The notes under the pieces were generated by a model. The model saw only the letters and a program-made list of their open reading frames with translations, ran no database searches and was not told the origin of the DNA. Made by a program: the position numbers and the translations under genes. 64,000 nt of DNA from Hexactinellida sp. DTS-2022 (Eukaryota; Porifera; Hexactinellida), in contig JAPNXP010000014.1 of NCBI GenBank assembly GCA_028753945.1, positions 992,001-1,056,000 of the forward strand, written 5' to 3'. This document shows, one piece after another, positions 54,570-64,000 of the stretch (its first letter is position 1; each line of letters opens with the position of its first letter).

Positions 54570-55985
54570 TTAAACTTTTGGTTTACTAGAATTAAAACAA
54601 GCCAGGAAATATCTTGTCGTGAAAAAGACGTTTTCTACACGCATATAAGCAATTTGAGTTGATATCCTTCTAAGTGAAGAGAATAATTGTTCACAAACTT
54701 GTGAGTTAATTTTCTTCATCTCTTCTGTGTGAATATTTCTCATTGAGTAGGACGGACAACACTTGTGATTTGTTGAGTGAAAACGATCGATGAGAAAGGT
54801 AGTCTTCATAAATAACTTTGGATCTCTATAAAGAAGAGAGAAAGGTAATTCCTACAATTTTGAAATAGACTGCAAATAATTTCAGTCAGTGAGCTAAACA
54901 CTGAGGTAATACAAATTACCTTTTCATACATGTATTATGTAAGTTGCAAGCGTTATCATATATTATCACTTTCGGCTGCACTTTGAATATTCTGAGTAGT
55001 AAGTTATAAACTAATACAGTTGATTCATGTTTTCTAAGAATCTGAAATCCGTAGCAAACTCTATGTTTGCAGGTGATAGCCATCAGTCCTGGAGAAAACT
55101 TGTGATGCTTTGGAAATCTTTTTGAACAGTTATCCACCGACTCGACGGTTGCATTCTCGTACACTGGTATCCTGTGGAAAACATATAAAATATTACAGTA
55201 TATACTATGTAGTCACATTTTAACAAGAGGATTATACTTACTTGTAGTTTTTATCAAAAGCCGGGAATTAATTGTAGTACCCTTCGGGTTGGTTTTCTGG
55301 ATAGGGAATCGATTTGAGTCATTATTTTCTTCAATAATGAGGCAACAACTGGGTCTAACGTGACATATCCGGTTATGTCTATGGATGGTTGTATTGACTT
55401 GATCAAACACTCAAGCGGATACATTTTCTGATAGATCAGGTTTAAGGATTCTTCCTTGGCCGATCCCCCATCAGACAAGTGAACTATAGTTTTTCTCTCG
55501 CTTGCATCCAAAATAGAGAATTGAAACAATCCTGTTATCGGCTCGTTACGACACAGAAGTTGTATCACTTTCCTAACCTTCTCATGATTTTCACTTATTG
55601 TCACCCAGTTATCCAACTTTCAAGAAGTGGAAGTTATGTAGTCACAAAACGTATCATGAATGTTTACCAGTTCATTGGAATTATCTTCTGCTAGGCCTTG
55701 CAGGCTGTATGTAGTTGAAGATTTTTTTTCGAAGGGTTGAATCATGAATAAATACTCAGTCAGAGATTGCAATCATAGAGTATTTTTGTTCGTAGTCTTC
55801 TGTTTCAATAACTTATGGTAGTGATCTCATGGTCCCCATAGCTATTCCATCTAGAATTACTATGTTTGGCTGCAGCTTACATTGGGGGCAGGTGTAAAGT
55901 GAGGGGTAATCAAGGTCAACTAATCTTAAATATGCGTTCCAGGCACGATAAACTATGTGATACTTGAAGGTACTCTTTCTTCGAG
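54570..55985 (-). pseudogene. HMGXB3/KDZ-like transposase-derived gene, one frameshift
   Basis: Minus-strand exons, in order. About 55813-55985: YHIVYRAWNAYLRLVDLDYP, YTCPQCKLQPNIVILDGIAM. 55242-55620: LDNWVTISENHEKV ... ERKTIVHLSDGG ... VTLDPVVASLLKKI. 54920-55171: IPVYENATVESVD ... KFSPGLMAITCKHRVCYGFQ ... VIIYDNACNLHNTC. 54570-54825: DPKLF, TTFLIDRFHSTNHKCCPSYS ... INSQVCEQLFSSLRRI. The introns at 54826-54919 and 55172-55241 have good GT-AG sites and correct phase. The blocks CxxGxCYGFQxL, YDNACxLH, VDRFHxxxH and INSQxxEQ belong to the transposase-like domain of HMG-domain-containing protein 3-like and Kyakuja-Dileera-Zisupton proteins, with the DDE-type acidic residues. An extra T in TTTT at about 55257-55260 (CCCGGCTTTTGAT) shifts the frame just before the donor. 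The exon at 55813 is joined less surely. Confidence 0.65.
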
Positions 55986-55996
55986 GTATTAGAAAG

Positions 55997-56395
55997 TACA
56001 TACAACATGTAATATAAGTACATACAACATGTAATATAAGTACATACAACATGTAATATAAGTACATACAACATGTAATATAAGTACATACAACATGTAA
56101 TATAAGTACATACAACATGTAATATAAGTACATACAGAGGCGGCGCGGCTTTTAGGGGCCACCGGGTGATTGACCTACTAGTCCCCTTTGTCCAGGGCCC
56201 GGGGGGCCTGAACAAGGGGGCCCCCCCATTGTAATCGGTTGAGGGGCCCGCGGGTGAATCACCCGTGCGGGGTGCGGCCGCGCCGCCCATGAGTACATAC
56301 AACATGTAATATAAGTACATACAACATGTAATATAAGTACATACAACATGTAATATAAGTACATACAACATGTAATATAAAAATACATACACATG
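55997..56395. repeat. 22-bp minisatellite
   Basis: Head-to-tail TACATACAACATGTAATATAAG, about six copies before and four to five after a GC-rich insertion (56135-56290). ACATGT is a self-complementary core. Near-perfect copies suggest recent expansion. Minus-strand frames through it (YYMLYVLILHVVCT repeats) are artefacts. Confidence 0.9.
56135..56290. mobile_element. GC-rich palindromic insertion inside the minisatellite
   Basis: About 155 bp starting AGGCGGCGCGGC and ending GCCGCGCCGCC, with GGGTGATTGAC / GTGAATCACCC pairing inside and GGGGGGCC / GGGGGCCCCCCC runs. G+C is far above any neighbour. The target duplication cannot be defined because the host is repetitive. Confidence 0.75.
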
Positions 56396-56400
56396 TAATA

Positions 56401-56545
56401 CTGGTTTTTTTTAAGGTTGATACCTTGGTGTAACTCAGCGGGGCCTTGGTGTAACTCAAAACTGCAGCGGCCGCGGCCGACCCGAATTGTGGTGTAACTC
56501 CAAAAAATCTTGGTGGAAATTTTACACCAAGATCGGCATTAAAAA
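56401..56545. mobile_element. Second copy of the 28.9-kb MITE
   Basis: TTTTAAGGTTGATACCTTGG ... CAGCGGCCGCGGCCGACCC ... TTTACACCAAGATCGGC, abutting a palindrome copy on the right. Confidence 0.75.
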
Positions 56546-56660
56546 TCCAAAATTGCATCCTGTGCCGACGCATGTTCCTTTTGTGGCACTATATTTTGGT
56601 GGTGGTCTATTGATAGTGCCTCTAATGGAACATGCTGTCGACACAGGCTGCAATTTGGGA
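56546..56660. repeat. ~114-bp palindrome, copy 9
   Basis: AATTGCATCCTGTGC and CAATTTGGGA variants in the arms; GGTCTATTG loop. Confidence 0.85.
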
Positions 56661-56687
56661 TTTTTTTCGCCATGTCATGAACGTTAC

Positions 56688-56953
56688 CAGTGGCAGATCT
56701 AGACATGTTGAAAAGGGGGGGCTCAAGAAATAATGCGAGCGTAGTGAGCAACTTATAAGGGGTATGGGGGGTAACCCCCCAGATTTTCTTTGGGTTATAT
56801 ACACTCAGAAGTCATTTTAAACGCTAATTTCTTTATAATGAGCCATAATTCAAACTTGAGGCTGAAGTTTCTTAATTATTTTGTCATTTTCAGCTAAATT
56901 TCAGTCAATTTCATTTTTGAAGGGTGGGCCCAGGCCCCCTGGATCCGCCCCTG
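56688..56953. mobile_element. Terminal-inverted-repeat element, 266 bp
   Basis: CAGTGGCAGATCTAGAC and inverse CTGGATCCGCCCCTG, flanked by GTTAC and GTCAC; the host site in units A1, A2 and A7 is GAACGTCACATGG. Confidence 0.75.
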
Positions 56954-56969
56954 GTCACATGGTGTTTAC

Positions 56970-57356
56970 TAGGGCTGAAACGAATATTCGAAATGTAACG
57001 AACGAACCTTTTTCTAAACGAACGAATATTCGAATATTCGTTCGTTTGCATGACTAAGCATTAAATCAATTTCTAGAGACAAAATACATTGGAAAATAGG
57101 TTTTTCATAATGTTACAATGGTATAATAATAGTTACAAAGTGTATTATGCACAAGTTAACTAATAATCAGCTAGTTTAGGTAGGAATTTATATTTACGAT
57201 ATCTCCAAGCTATACAAAAGTCTTGTTGTTGTCCAAAATTAGTCAACGAATATCTGTTTCTATCTAATATTCGTCCAAACGAATATTCGTTTCGTAACGA
57301 ACGAATATTCGTTCAATCATTTCGAACGAATATTCGGTATATTCGTTTCAGCCCTA
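56970..57356. mobile_element. hAT element, 387 bp, CGAATATTCG-rich
   Basis: TAGGGCTGAAACGAATATTC and inverse GAATATTCGGTATATTCGTTTCAGCCCTA, with perfect 8-bp duplication GTGTTTAC (56962-56969, 57357-57364). The host reads GGTGTTTACACCC at 35036. Confidence 0.92.
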
Positions 57357-58503
57357 GTGTTTACACCCATTTGTCAATTTGTTACGGGACAAAGGAACGT
57401 TTGATAAATTTCATGCTTCTTTCTATCTTAAACCATCTTGAGTTTAAGTTTATATTTTCATTATACATGCGTTTTAGACCCCCCTATCACTCTAATACAA
57501 TTTCGGGCACCAAACACGCATACAGACGAATAGTCATTTAATAGATATACCAATTCATTAATCCATTGTTTGTATATCAGTCATCGTTTTAAAATTGAAA
57601 TCAGCATACTCGCTTACTTAGAATGACATATGGGATTAAGTTTATATTTCCATTATTAATGCGTTATAAACCCCCCCTTATACTCTAATACATTTCGGGC
57701 ACCAAGCACACACATAGACAAATATTTATACAAATAGATATTCCATCTCATTAATCCATTGTTTGAATATCAGAAATCGTTCTGAAATTGAATAACTGTT
57801 GAGTGAAATTGAATTTTCATATAGGATAAAACTTCAATACAACTAAGAAATCAATTTATATAGTAGCAGCTAGCGAATCAAATTGAATTATTCATATAAA
57901 TAGAATACTTTATTGTAACTATGATATCAGAAATTGATTTGTATAGTAATAGCTATTGAATGTAAATTAGTTATTCATATATACAAGAATTTTTTATTGT
58001 AATTATGATATCAACAATAACTTGAATCGAAATAACACTGAATCTAATTGAATTATTCATAAATAGTAGTTATTCATCGAAACCACGAAATAATTGCATA
58101 ATTGAATATTAATTAAATTTCTATTTTAGAAAGTTAAGGGTGAATTGTGGCAACTTTGAGCCTAATTCTCAGGAAAATGAGGGCGGATTAAAAAAATCGT
58201 GAAGAGCTATCAGTTGCAAAATACTTTTCTGATACTAATGATTAGAAAAATTTTCTTGTTATTGCTTTTATTTTCTTATGGGACAAAAAGAGCTAAAAGT
58301 CCCGTTAAAAATTTTCCCAAGTCGAAATTGAAAAATCAGGCCACGAAGTGCACATTAATCAACAACCAGACACCTATCCTGAAAATCTCAGAGCTCTAGT
58401 ACTTATGGTTTAGCCTGGGGAGGCGACACGGAGAAAAAAACTAACCAAAGCACTAAGACCAATACTGGGCCACTATACTATAGTATAGTCGGCACAGTAA
58501 AAA

Positions 58504-58616
58504 TCCAAAATTGCAGCCTGTGCCGACGCATGTTCCTTTGGTGGCACTATATTTTGGTGGTGGTCTATTGATAGTGCCTCCAATGGAACATTCTGTCGCA
58601 CAGCTGCAATTTTGGA
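58504..58616. repeat. ~114-bp palindrome, copy 10
   Basis: Chimeric right arm: CAATGGAACATTCTGTCGCACAG. Confidence 0.85.
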
Positions 58617-59347
58617 TTTTTTTTTCACCATGTCATGAACGCCTCATGGTGTTGAGACTCATTTAACAAGTTGTTACGGGACAAAGGAACGATTGTTAAA
58701 TTTGAAGTGTATTTCTATCTAGAACCATCTTGAGTTTAATGCTATTCATTCATTACTTATTGATAATAAATTAAATTATTAGTTATTTATTTTAGCAATG
58801 TTATCCACGGTGAGTTGAGTAAAGTCAACAAATTCCTTATATAAATTAATTTAATTTAATCCATTGTATAGTAATGCTACAATTAAATAGAAGCCAGCTG
58901 GAATTTATAAGTTGAATCAATATAATTATCGCAAGTTGAATCACTAGAGTAGGATTTAACAAGTTAAATCAATATAATTATTACAAGTTGAAACAATGGA
59001 ATTAGATTTAACACTTTTACTGAAACTGAAGTGTGAGTAAACAAAGAAATTTCAACCCCCATTAATGGCAGGAATAAAACCTTTTTTGAAGGTTTTCTTC
59101 TCCCATCAGACGCAGAATTTTATGGGGAATCCAAATATGAAATAAAATTTTCGGGTTTAGTAAAACATATTTTGAGTTATGGACCAGACAAAATCTGAAA
59201 GGTGTTAAAGATGTGTCAAAAATTTCTTAATAAAAAATCGTAACCCCAGGTGCAAATTAGACGGTCCCACCGCACCTACATGCCAAGTTTCAGCCCATCA
59301 ACTATAGAGCTCTGGCCAGGGTACCGTCTACGGAGAAAAAAAAAAAA
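58617..59347 (+). repeat. Hybrid unit: A-type start, B-type end
   Basis: Begins CACCATGTCATGAACGCCTCATGG as units A do, then from about 58860 continues GAAGCCAGCTGGAATTTATAAG as units B do, ending AGGGTACCGTCTACGG. The switch lies in the TTTAATCCATTG stretch shared by both. Confidence 0.75.
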
Positions 59348-59462
59348 ATCCAAAATTGCAGCCTGTGCCGACGCATGTTCCATTGGTGGCACTATATTTT
59401 GGTGGTGGTTTATTGATAGTGCCTCCATAGGAACATGCTGTCGGCTCAGCTGCAATTTTGGA
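59348..59462. repeat. ~114-bp palindrome, copy 11
   Basis: Right arm GTCGGCTCAGC, left arm GTTCCATTGGTGGC. Confidence 0.85.
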
Positions 59463-60780
59463 TTTTTTTTCGCCATGTCATCATCACTATGAAGGTGTTA
59501 AATTATTTCACAAAGGTGTTTCAAAAGGCAACGACCCTTAGTGAGTTGGAAGTCTCCATTTAGCTCACTTTATTTGAGAGATATTCAAGTTTCAGTAGAA
59601 TATAATCTGTGATGATTCAGCATTTTTTAAGTGCGTGTTGGGTGTTTACCCAACTCCTACCAACCCATGCGAATTATTTAATTCACAAAATTGGAAAATT
59701 CATTTTTTTTACGATGTCATCATCACCTTAAGGTGTCAAGATCCACTTGTTTAGGTGGTACGTGTCATAAGGACCAATTGATAAATTTAAAGTTTCTTTC
59801 TATCTTGTATCATTTCTGAGATTAATGAAATTTAGCTAATTAGTATAAAAATTTAATTAATCTATTAATAATTTATCACCAAAATTATGTACATCAAAAT
59901 AAATTAAGTTCAATTATTTGCAATAATTATTAATTTAAATTGAATTTAATTATCATATTTGAATTCAGCGAACTCGATAACCCTAATAATCTATTTAGAA
60001 CCGTCTCTATATATTAAACACAGAGCGAATTAATTAGAATTAATTACGTCAGTACAGTAATTGTGCAAGAATATTCTCGCCGAAATAAATATATTCACTT
60101 AATCTGTCGTTGTTGTGGAATGTAAAATCTTACGGTTCTATCATAAACCATCTTGAGTTTAAATTTTAAAGCCATTCATTCATTATGTATTGTTAATAAA
60201 TTATAGTATTAGTTATTTATTTTAGCAATGTTATCCACGGTTAAGTTGAATTAAGTCAACAAATTCCTTATATTATAATATTTTATTTAATCCATTGTAT
60301 AGTAATACTACAATTAAATAGAAGCCAGCTGGAATTTATAAGTTAAATCAATATAATTATCGCAAGTTGAATCACTAGAGTAGGATTTAACAAGTTAAAT
60401 CAATATAATTATTACAAGTTGAAACAATGGAATTAGATTTCACAGTTTTACTGAAATTGAAGTATGAGTAAACAAAGAAATTTCAACCCCCATTTATGGC
60501 AGAAATTGACCACTTTATTGAAAAATTTCTTCTCCTATCAGACGCAGAATTTTATGGCGAATCCAAATGTGAAATAAAATTTTGGGGTTTAGTAAAACAT
60601 TTTTTGAGTTATGGACCAGACAAATTTTGAAAGGTGTTAAAGATGTGTCAAAAATTTGTTAATACAAAATCGTAACCCCAGGTGCAAATTAGACGTCGAC
60701 TCCGAATCTACATGCCAAGTTTCAGCCCTCTATGTATACAGGTGTGGCCAGGGCACCTGCTACGGAGAAATAATAATAAT
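59463..60780 (+). repeat. Unit B, copy 2
   Basis: Starts CGCCATGTCATCATCACTATG, contains GATGTCATCATCACCTTAAGG at about 59713 and AACCATCTTGAGTTTAA at about 60146, and ends CAGGGCACCTGCTACGG. No gene. Confidence 0.75.
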
Positions 60781-61151
60781 ATAAATAAAGGCAGTGATTC
60801 TAATACTGGGCCACTATACTATAGTATAGTCGGCACAGTAAAAAAAAAAATAAAGGCAGTGAGATTAGAACTGGGCCACTATACTATAGTATAGTCGGCA
60901 CAGTAAAAAATAATAATAATAAAGGCAGTGATTCCAATACTGGGCCACTATACTATAGTATAGTCGGCACAGTAATAAAGGCAGTGATTCCAATACTGGG
61001 CCACTATACTATAGTATAGTCGGCACAGTAATAATAATAATAAAGGCAGTGATTCCAATACTGGGCCACTATACTATAGTATAGTCGGCACAGTAATAAA
61101 GGCAGTGATTCCAATACTGGGCCACTATACTATAGTATATAGTCGGCACAG
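60781..61151 (+). repeat. Six 60-bp modules
   Basis: Six copies with CTATACTATAGTATAG, in two sequence types (GATTCCAATACTGGG and GAGATTAGAACTGGG) separated by (TAA)n of different length. The last copy carries an extra TA (GTATATAGTCGG). Confidence 0.88.
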
Positions 61152-61166
61152 TTAAAAAAAAAAAAA

Positions 61167-61281
61167 TCCAAAATTGCAGCCTGTGCCGACGCATGTTCCT
61201 TGGGGGGCACTATATTTTGGTTGTGGTTTATTGATAGTGCCTCCAAAGGAACATGCTGTCGGCACAAGCTGCAATTTTGGA
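61167..61281. repeat. ~114-bp palindrome, copy 12
   Basis: CCTTGGGGGGCAC in the left arm and GGCACAAGCTGC in the right. Confidence 0.85.
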
Positions 61282-62602
61282 TTTTTTTTCGCCATGTCAT
61301 CATCACTATGAAGGTGTTAAATTATTTCAAAAAGGTGTTACAGAAGGCAACGACCCTTATTGAGATGTAAGTTTCGTTTTTGATCACTTCATTTCAAAGA
61401 TATTCAAGTTTCAGTAGAATATAATAGCTGATCACTCAGCATTTTTTATGTGTGTTGGGTCATCACCCAACATCAACTAACCCATTTTAAATATCGAATT
61501 AACAAAATTGTAAAAACACATTTTTTTGACGATGTCATAATCACCTCAAGGTGTCAGGACCCACTTGTATAGGTGGAACGTGGCATAAGGACCAATTGAT
61601 AAATTGAAAGTTTGTTTCTATCTTGAATCATCTCTGAAATTAATGAAATTTAGCTAATTAGTATAAATATTTAATTAATTTATAATTATTTAACACCATT
61701 ATTATATACAGCAAAATAAATTAAGTTCAATTATTTGCAATTATTATTAATTTAAATTGAATTTCACTATAAAATTTGAATTCTACGTACTCGATAACCC
61801 CAATAATCCAATTGGAACCGTCTATAAGTTAAATACAAAAGGAATTAATTATAATTAATAACGTCAGTACATTAATTGTGCAAGAATATTCTCGCCGAAA
61901 TAAATATAATCACTTAATCTGTCGTTGTTGTGGAATGTAAAATCTTAACGGTTCTATCATAAACCATCTTGAGTTTAAAGCCATTCATTCATTATGTATT
62001 GATAATAAATTATATTATTTTTAGTTATTTATTTTAGCAATGTTATCCACGGTTAAGTTGAATTAAGTCAACAAATTCCTTATAATATAATATTTTATTT
62101 AATCCATTGTATAGTAATACTACAATTAAATAGAAGCCAGCTGGAATTTATAAGTTAAATCAATATAATTATCGCAAGTTGAATCACTAGAGTAGGATTT
62201 AACAAGTTAAATCAATATAATTATTACAAGTTGAAACAATGGAATTAGATTTCACAGTTTTACTGAAATTGAAGTGTGAGTAAACAAAGAAATTTCAACC
62301 CCCATTTATGGCAGAAATAGACACCTTTATTGAAATATTTTTTCTCCCATCAGACGCAGAATTTATGGCGAATCCAAATGTGAAATAAAATTTGGGGGTT
62401 TTGTAAAACAATTTTTGAGTTATGGACCAGACAAAATTTGAAAGGTGTTAAAGATGTGTCAAAAATTTGTTAATAAAAAATCGTAACCCCAGGTGCAAAT
62501 TAGACGGTCCCATCGCACCTACATGCCAAGTTTAAGCCCATCAACAATTAAGCTCTGGCCAGGGCACCGTCTACGGAGAAAAAATAAAATAAATAATAAA
62601 AA
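61282..62602 (+). repeat. Unit B, copy 3
   Basis: Closest to copy 2 in its second half (from about 61970). Ends CAGGGCACCGTCTACGG. Confidence 0.75.
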
Positions 62603-62716
62603 TCCAAAATTGCAGCCTGTGCCGACGCATGTTCCTTTGGTGGCACTATATTTTGGTGTGGTTTATTGATAGTGCCTCCAATGGAACATGCTGTCGGCAC
62701 AGGCTGCAATTTTGGA
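62603..62716. repeat. ~114-bp palindrome, copy 13
   Basis: Loop shortened by two bases (TTGGTGTGGTTTATTG). Confidence 0.85.
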
Positions 62717-63816
62717 TTTTTTTCCGCCATGTCATCATCACTACGAAGGTGTTAAATTATTTCAGAAAGGTGTTTCAAAAGGCAACGACCCTTAGTGAGT
62801 TCTAAATTTCGTTTTTGCTCACTTCATTTCAAAGATATTCCAGTTTCAGTAGAATATAATAGCTGATCACTCAGCATTTTTTATGTGAGCTTTGGGTCAT
62901 CACCCAAAACCAACCGACCCATTTGAATTATATAATTCTCAAAATTGTTAAAACACATTTTTTTTACGATGTCATCATCACTTCAAGGTGTCAAGACCCA
63001 CTTGTATAGGTGTTACGTGGCACAATGACCAATTGATAAATTGAAAGTTTGTTTCTATCTTATTTGATTTCTGAGATTTATGATATTTAATTAATTAGTA
63101 TAAATAATAATTAATATTATTTATTATTTAACACCAATTTCAATGTCAACTTACAATTATTAAATTAAATTATTTTGTCATGGATAATTAATTAATTATT
63201 TTGTTATCAAATTTCAATTAAGCACTCTCGATAACCCCTAATAAACAAATTATAAGCATCTTTATAAGTAATATACTGACTGAATTAATTATAATTAATT
63301 ACGTCAGTATATTAAGAGTGCAATAATATTCTCGCAGAAGTAAATATAATCACATAATCTGTCGTTGTTGTGAAATATATAATCTTTTTTTCCAATTGGA
63401 AAATAGAAGCCTACTCGATCTCACAAGTTGAATCAATATTATAATAACGAGTTGAAACAATAGAATTAGATTTAACACTTTCAATTGAACTGAAGTGTTA
63501 GTAAACAAAGGAAACTTGCAACTCAATTGTGGCACAAACTAAGTACAATTTGAAAATTCGTGCACTGTGAAAAGGTGTAGAATTTAATTCTCTATCGAAT
63601 GCATATAAATTGATTATTCGCGCACTATTTATTGTTCTTTTTCTAACATTAAACAGGTGCAAAAATGTGTCCAAAAAAATGTGATATAATATCGTGACCC
63701 CAGGTGCACATCTGTAACCCATGAGACACATATCCTGAAAATTTCAGTTCTTAGTAATTACAACTCTGTTCTGTGGAGACAATACGGACCAATAATAATA
63801 ATAATAATAATAAAAA
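62717..63816 (+). repeat. Unit B, copy 4 (short)
   Basis: Lacks the AACCATCTTGAG segment and ends with the GTGACCCCAGGTGCACATCTG type of 3' segment, as copy 1 does. Confidence 0.75.
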
Positions 63817-63931
63817 TCCAAAATTGCAGACTGTGCCGACGCATGTACCTTTGGTGGCACTATATTTTGTTGGTGCTTTATTGATTGTGCCTCCAAAGGA
63901 ACATGCTGTCGGCACAGGCTGCAATTTTGGA
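63817..63931. repeat. ~114-bp palindrome, copy 14
   Basis: CATGTACCTTTGG and TGGTGCTTTATTGATTG variants. The next unit begins at 63932 (CGTCAAGTCATCAACGCC) and is cut by the window end. Confidence 0.85.
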
Positions 63932-64000
63932 TTTTATTTTTCGTCAAGTCATCAACGCCTCAAGGTGTCAAGAACCATTTGTTAATTGGTCCGAGTCACA

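Larger units (their letters stand above)
56661..58503 (+). repeat. Unit A, copy 10, with two insertions
   Basis: The first 30 bp (CGCCATGTCATGAACGT) is separated from the rest (TCACATGGTGTTTAC) by two unrelated elements. The body then runs to CGACACGGAGAAAAAAAC and one 60-bp module. Confidence 0.75.

Noticed and set aside
55813..56392. Repeat protein with YYMLYVLILHVVCT units
   Set aside because: Translation of the 22-bp minisatellite; only the last ~55 codons (YHIVYRAWNAYL ...) are real coding sequence.

Overview
This is an AT-rich (roughly two-thirds A+T) animal nuclear window with very few host genes and a very dense, nested repeat landscape. Genes have GT-AG introns, reading frames are short, and the recognisable proteins are NHL-repeat proteins with a coiled coil, zinc-finger, THAP and HMGXB3/KDZ-like proteins. 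The mobile elements include a FLYWCH-type MULE, a DIRS-like tyrosine-recombinase retroelement, hAT elements and pogo-like MITEs. This points to an invertebrate. A sponge or another early-branching or marine animal with a local NHL expansion fits best, but the sequence alone does not settle the species. I see no rRNA, tRNA, CRISPR, bacterial operon, virus or toxin gene.

Layout. Positions 1-14.5 kb hold a same-strand (minus) family of single-exon coiled-coil + NHL genes: copy A (one nonsense codon), copy B (old remnant), a deeply diverged remnant at 6-7.1 kb, the intact copy C at 9.65-10.88 kb and copy D (coiled coil deleted). A fifth member, copy E, lies at 27.5-28.7 kb. The family sits among hAT, MULE-type, foldback and tandem-repeat-core elements. 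At 14.5-17.75 kb is a decayed MULE with an exact 8-bp target duplication, FLYWCH, transposase and RING-like regions and several nested insertions. At 18.3-21.3 kb is a decayed DIRS-like element on the minus strand (order gag, RT, RNase H, tyrosine recombinase).

From 21.7 to 39.2 kb, and again from 56.5 to 64 kb, the DNA is built of roughly 1.1-1.5 kb repeat units of two related families (A and B). The units are separated by a nearly perfect ~114-bp palindrome and in places by ~60-bp modules. The arrays carry an inverted chimeric unit, a foldback insertion, a hAT insertion and the copy E segment.

Between 39 and 56 kb is a more gene-like stretch. A four-exon plus-strand zinc-finger gene (40.05-43.55 kb) has all introns in phase 1. 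A THAP-like reading frame is split three codons after its ATG by a hAT element. There is a basic, lysine-rich candidate exon, a 3-kb foldback element with 620-bp arms, and a minus-strand spliced HMGXB3/KDZ-like transposase-derived gene with a one-base frameshift.

The strongest results are the element boundaries proved by target duplications and by pre-insertion sites kept in sister copies inside this window. The palindromic minisatellite at 4.65-5.72 kb is thereby explained as a non-autonomous relative of the MULE at 14.5 kb.
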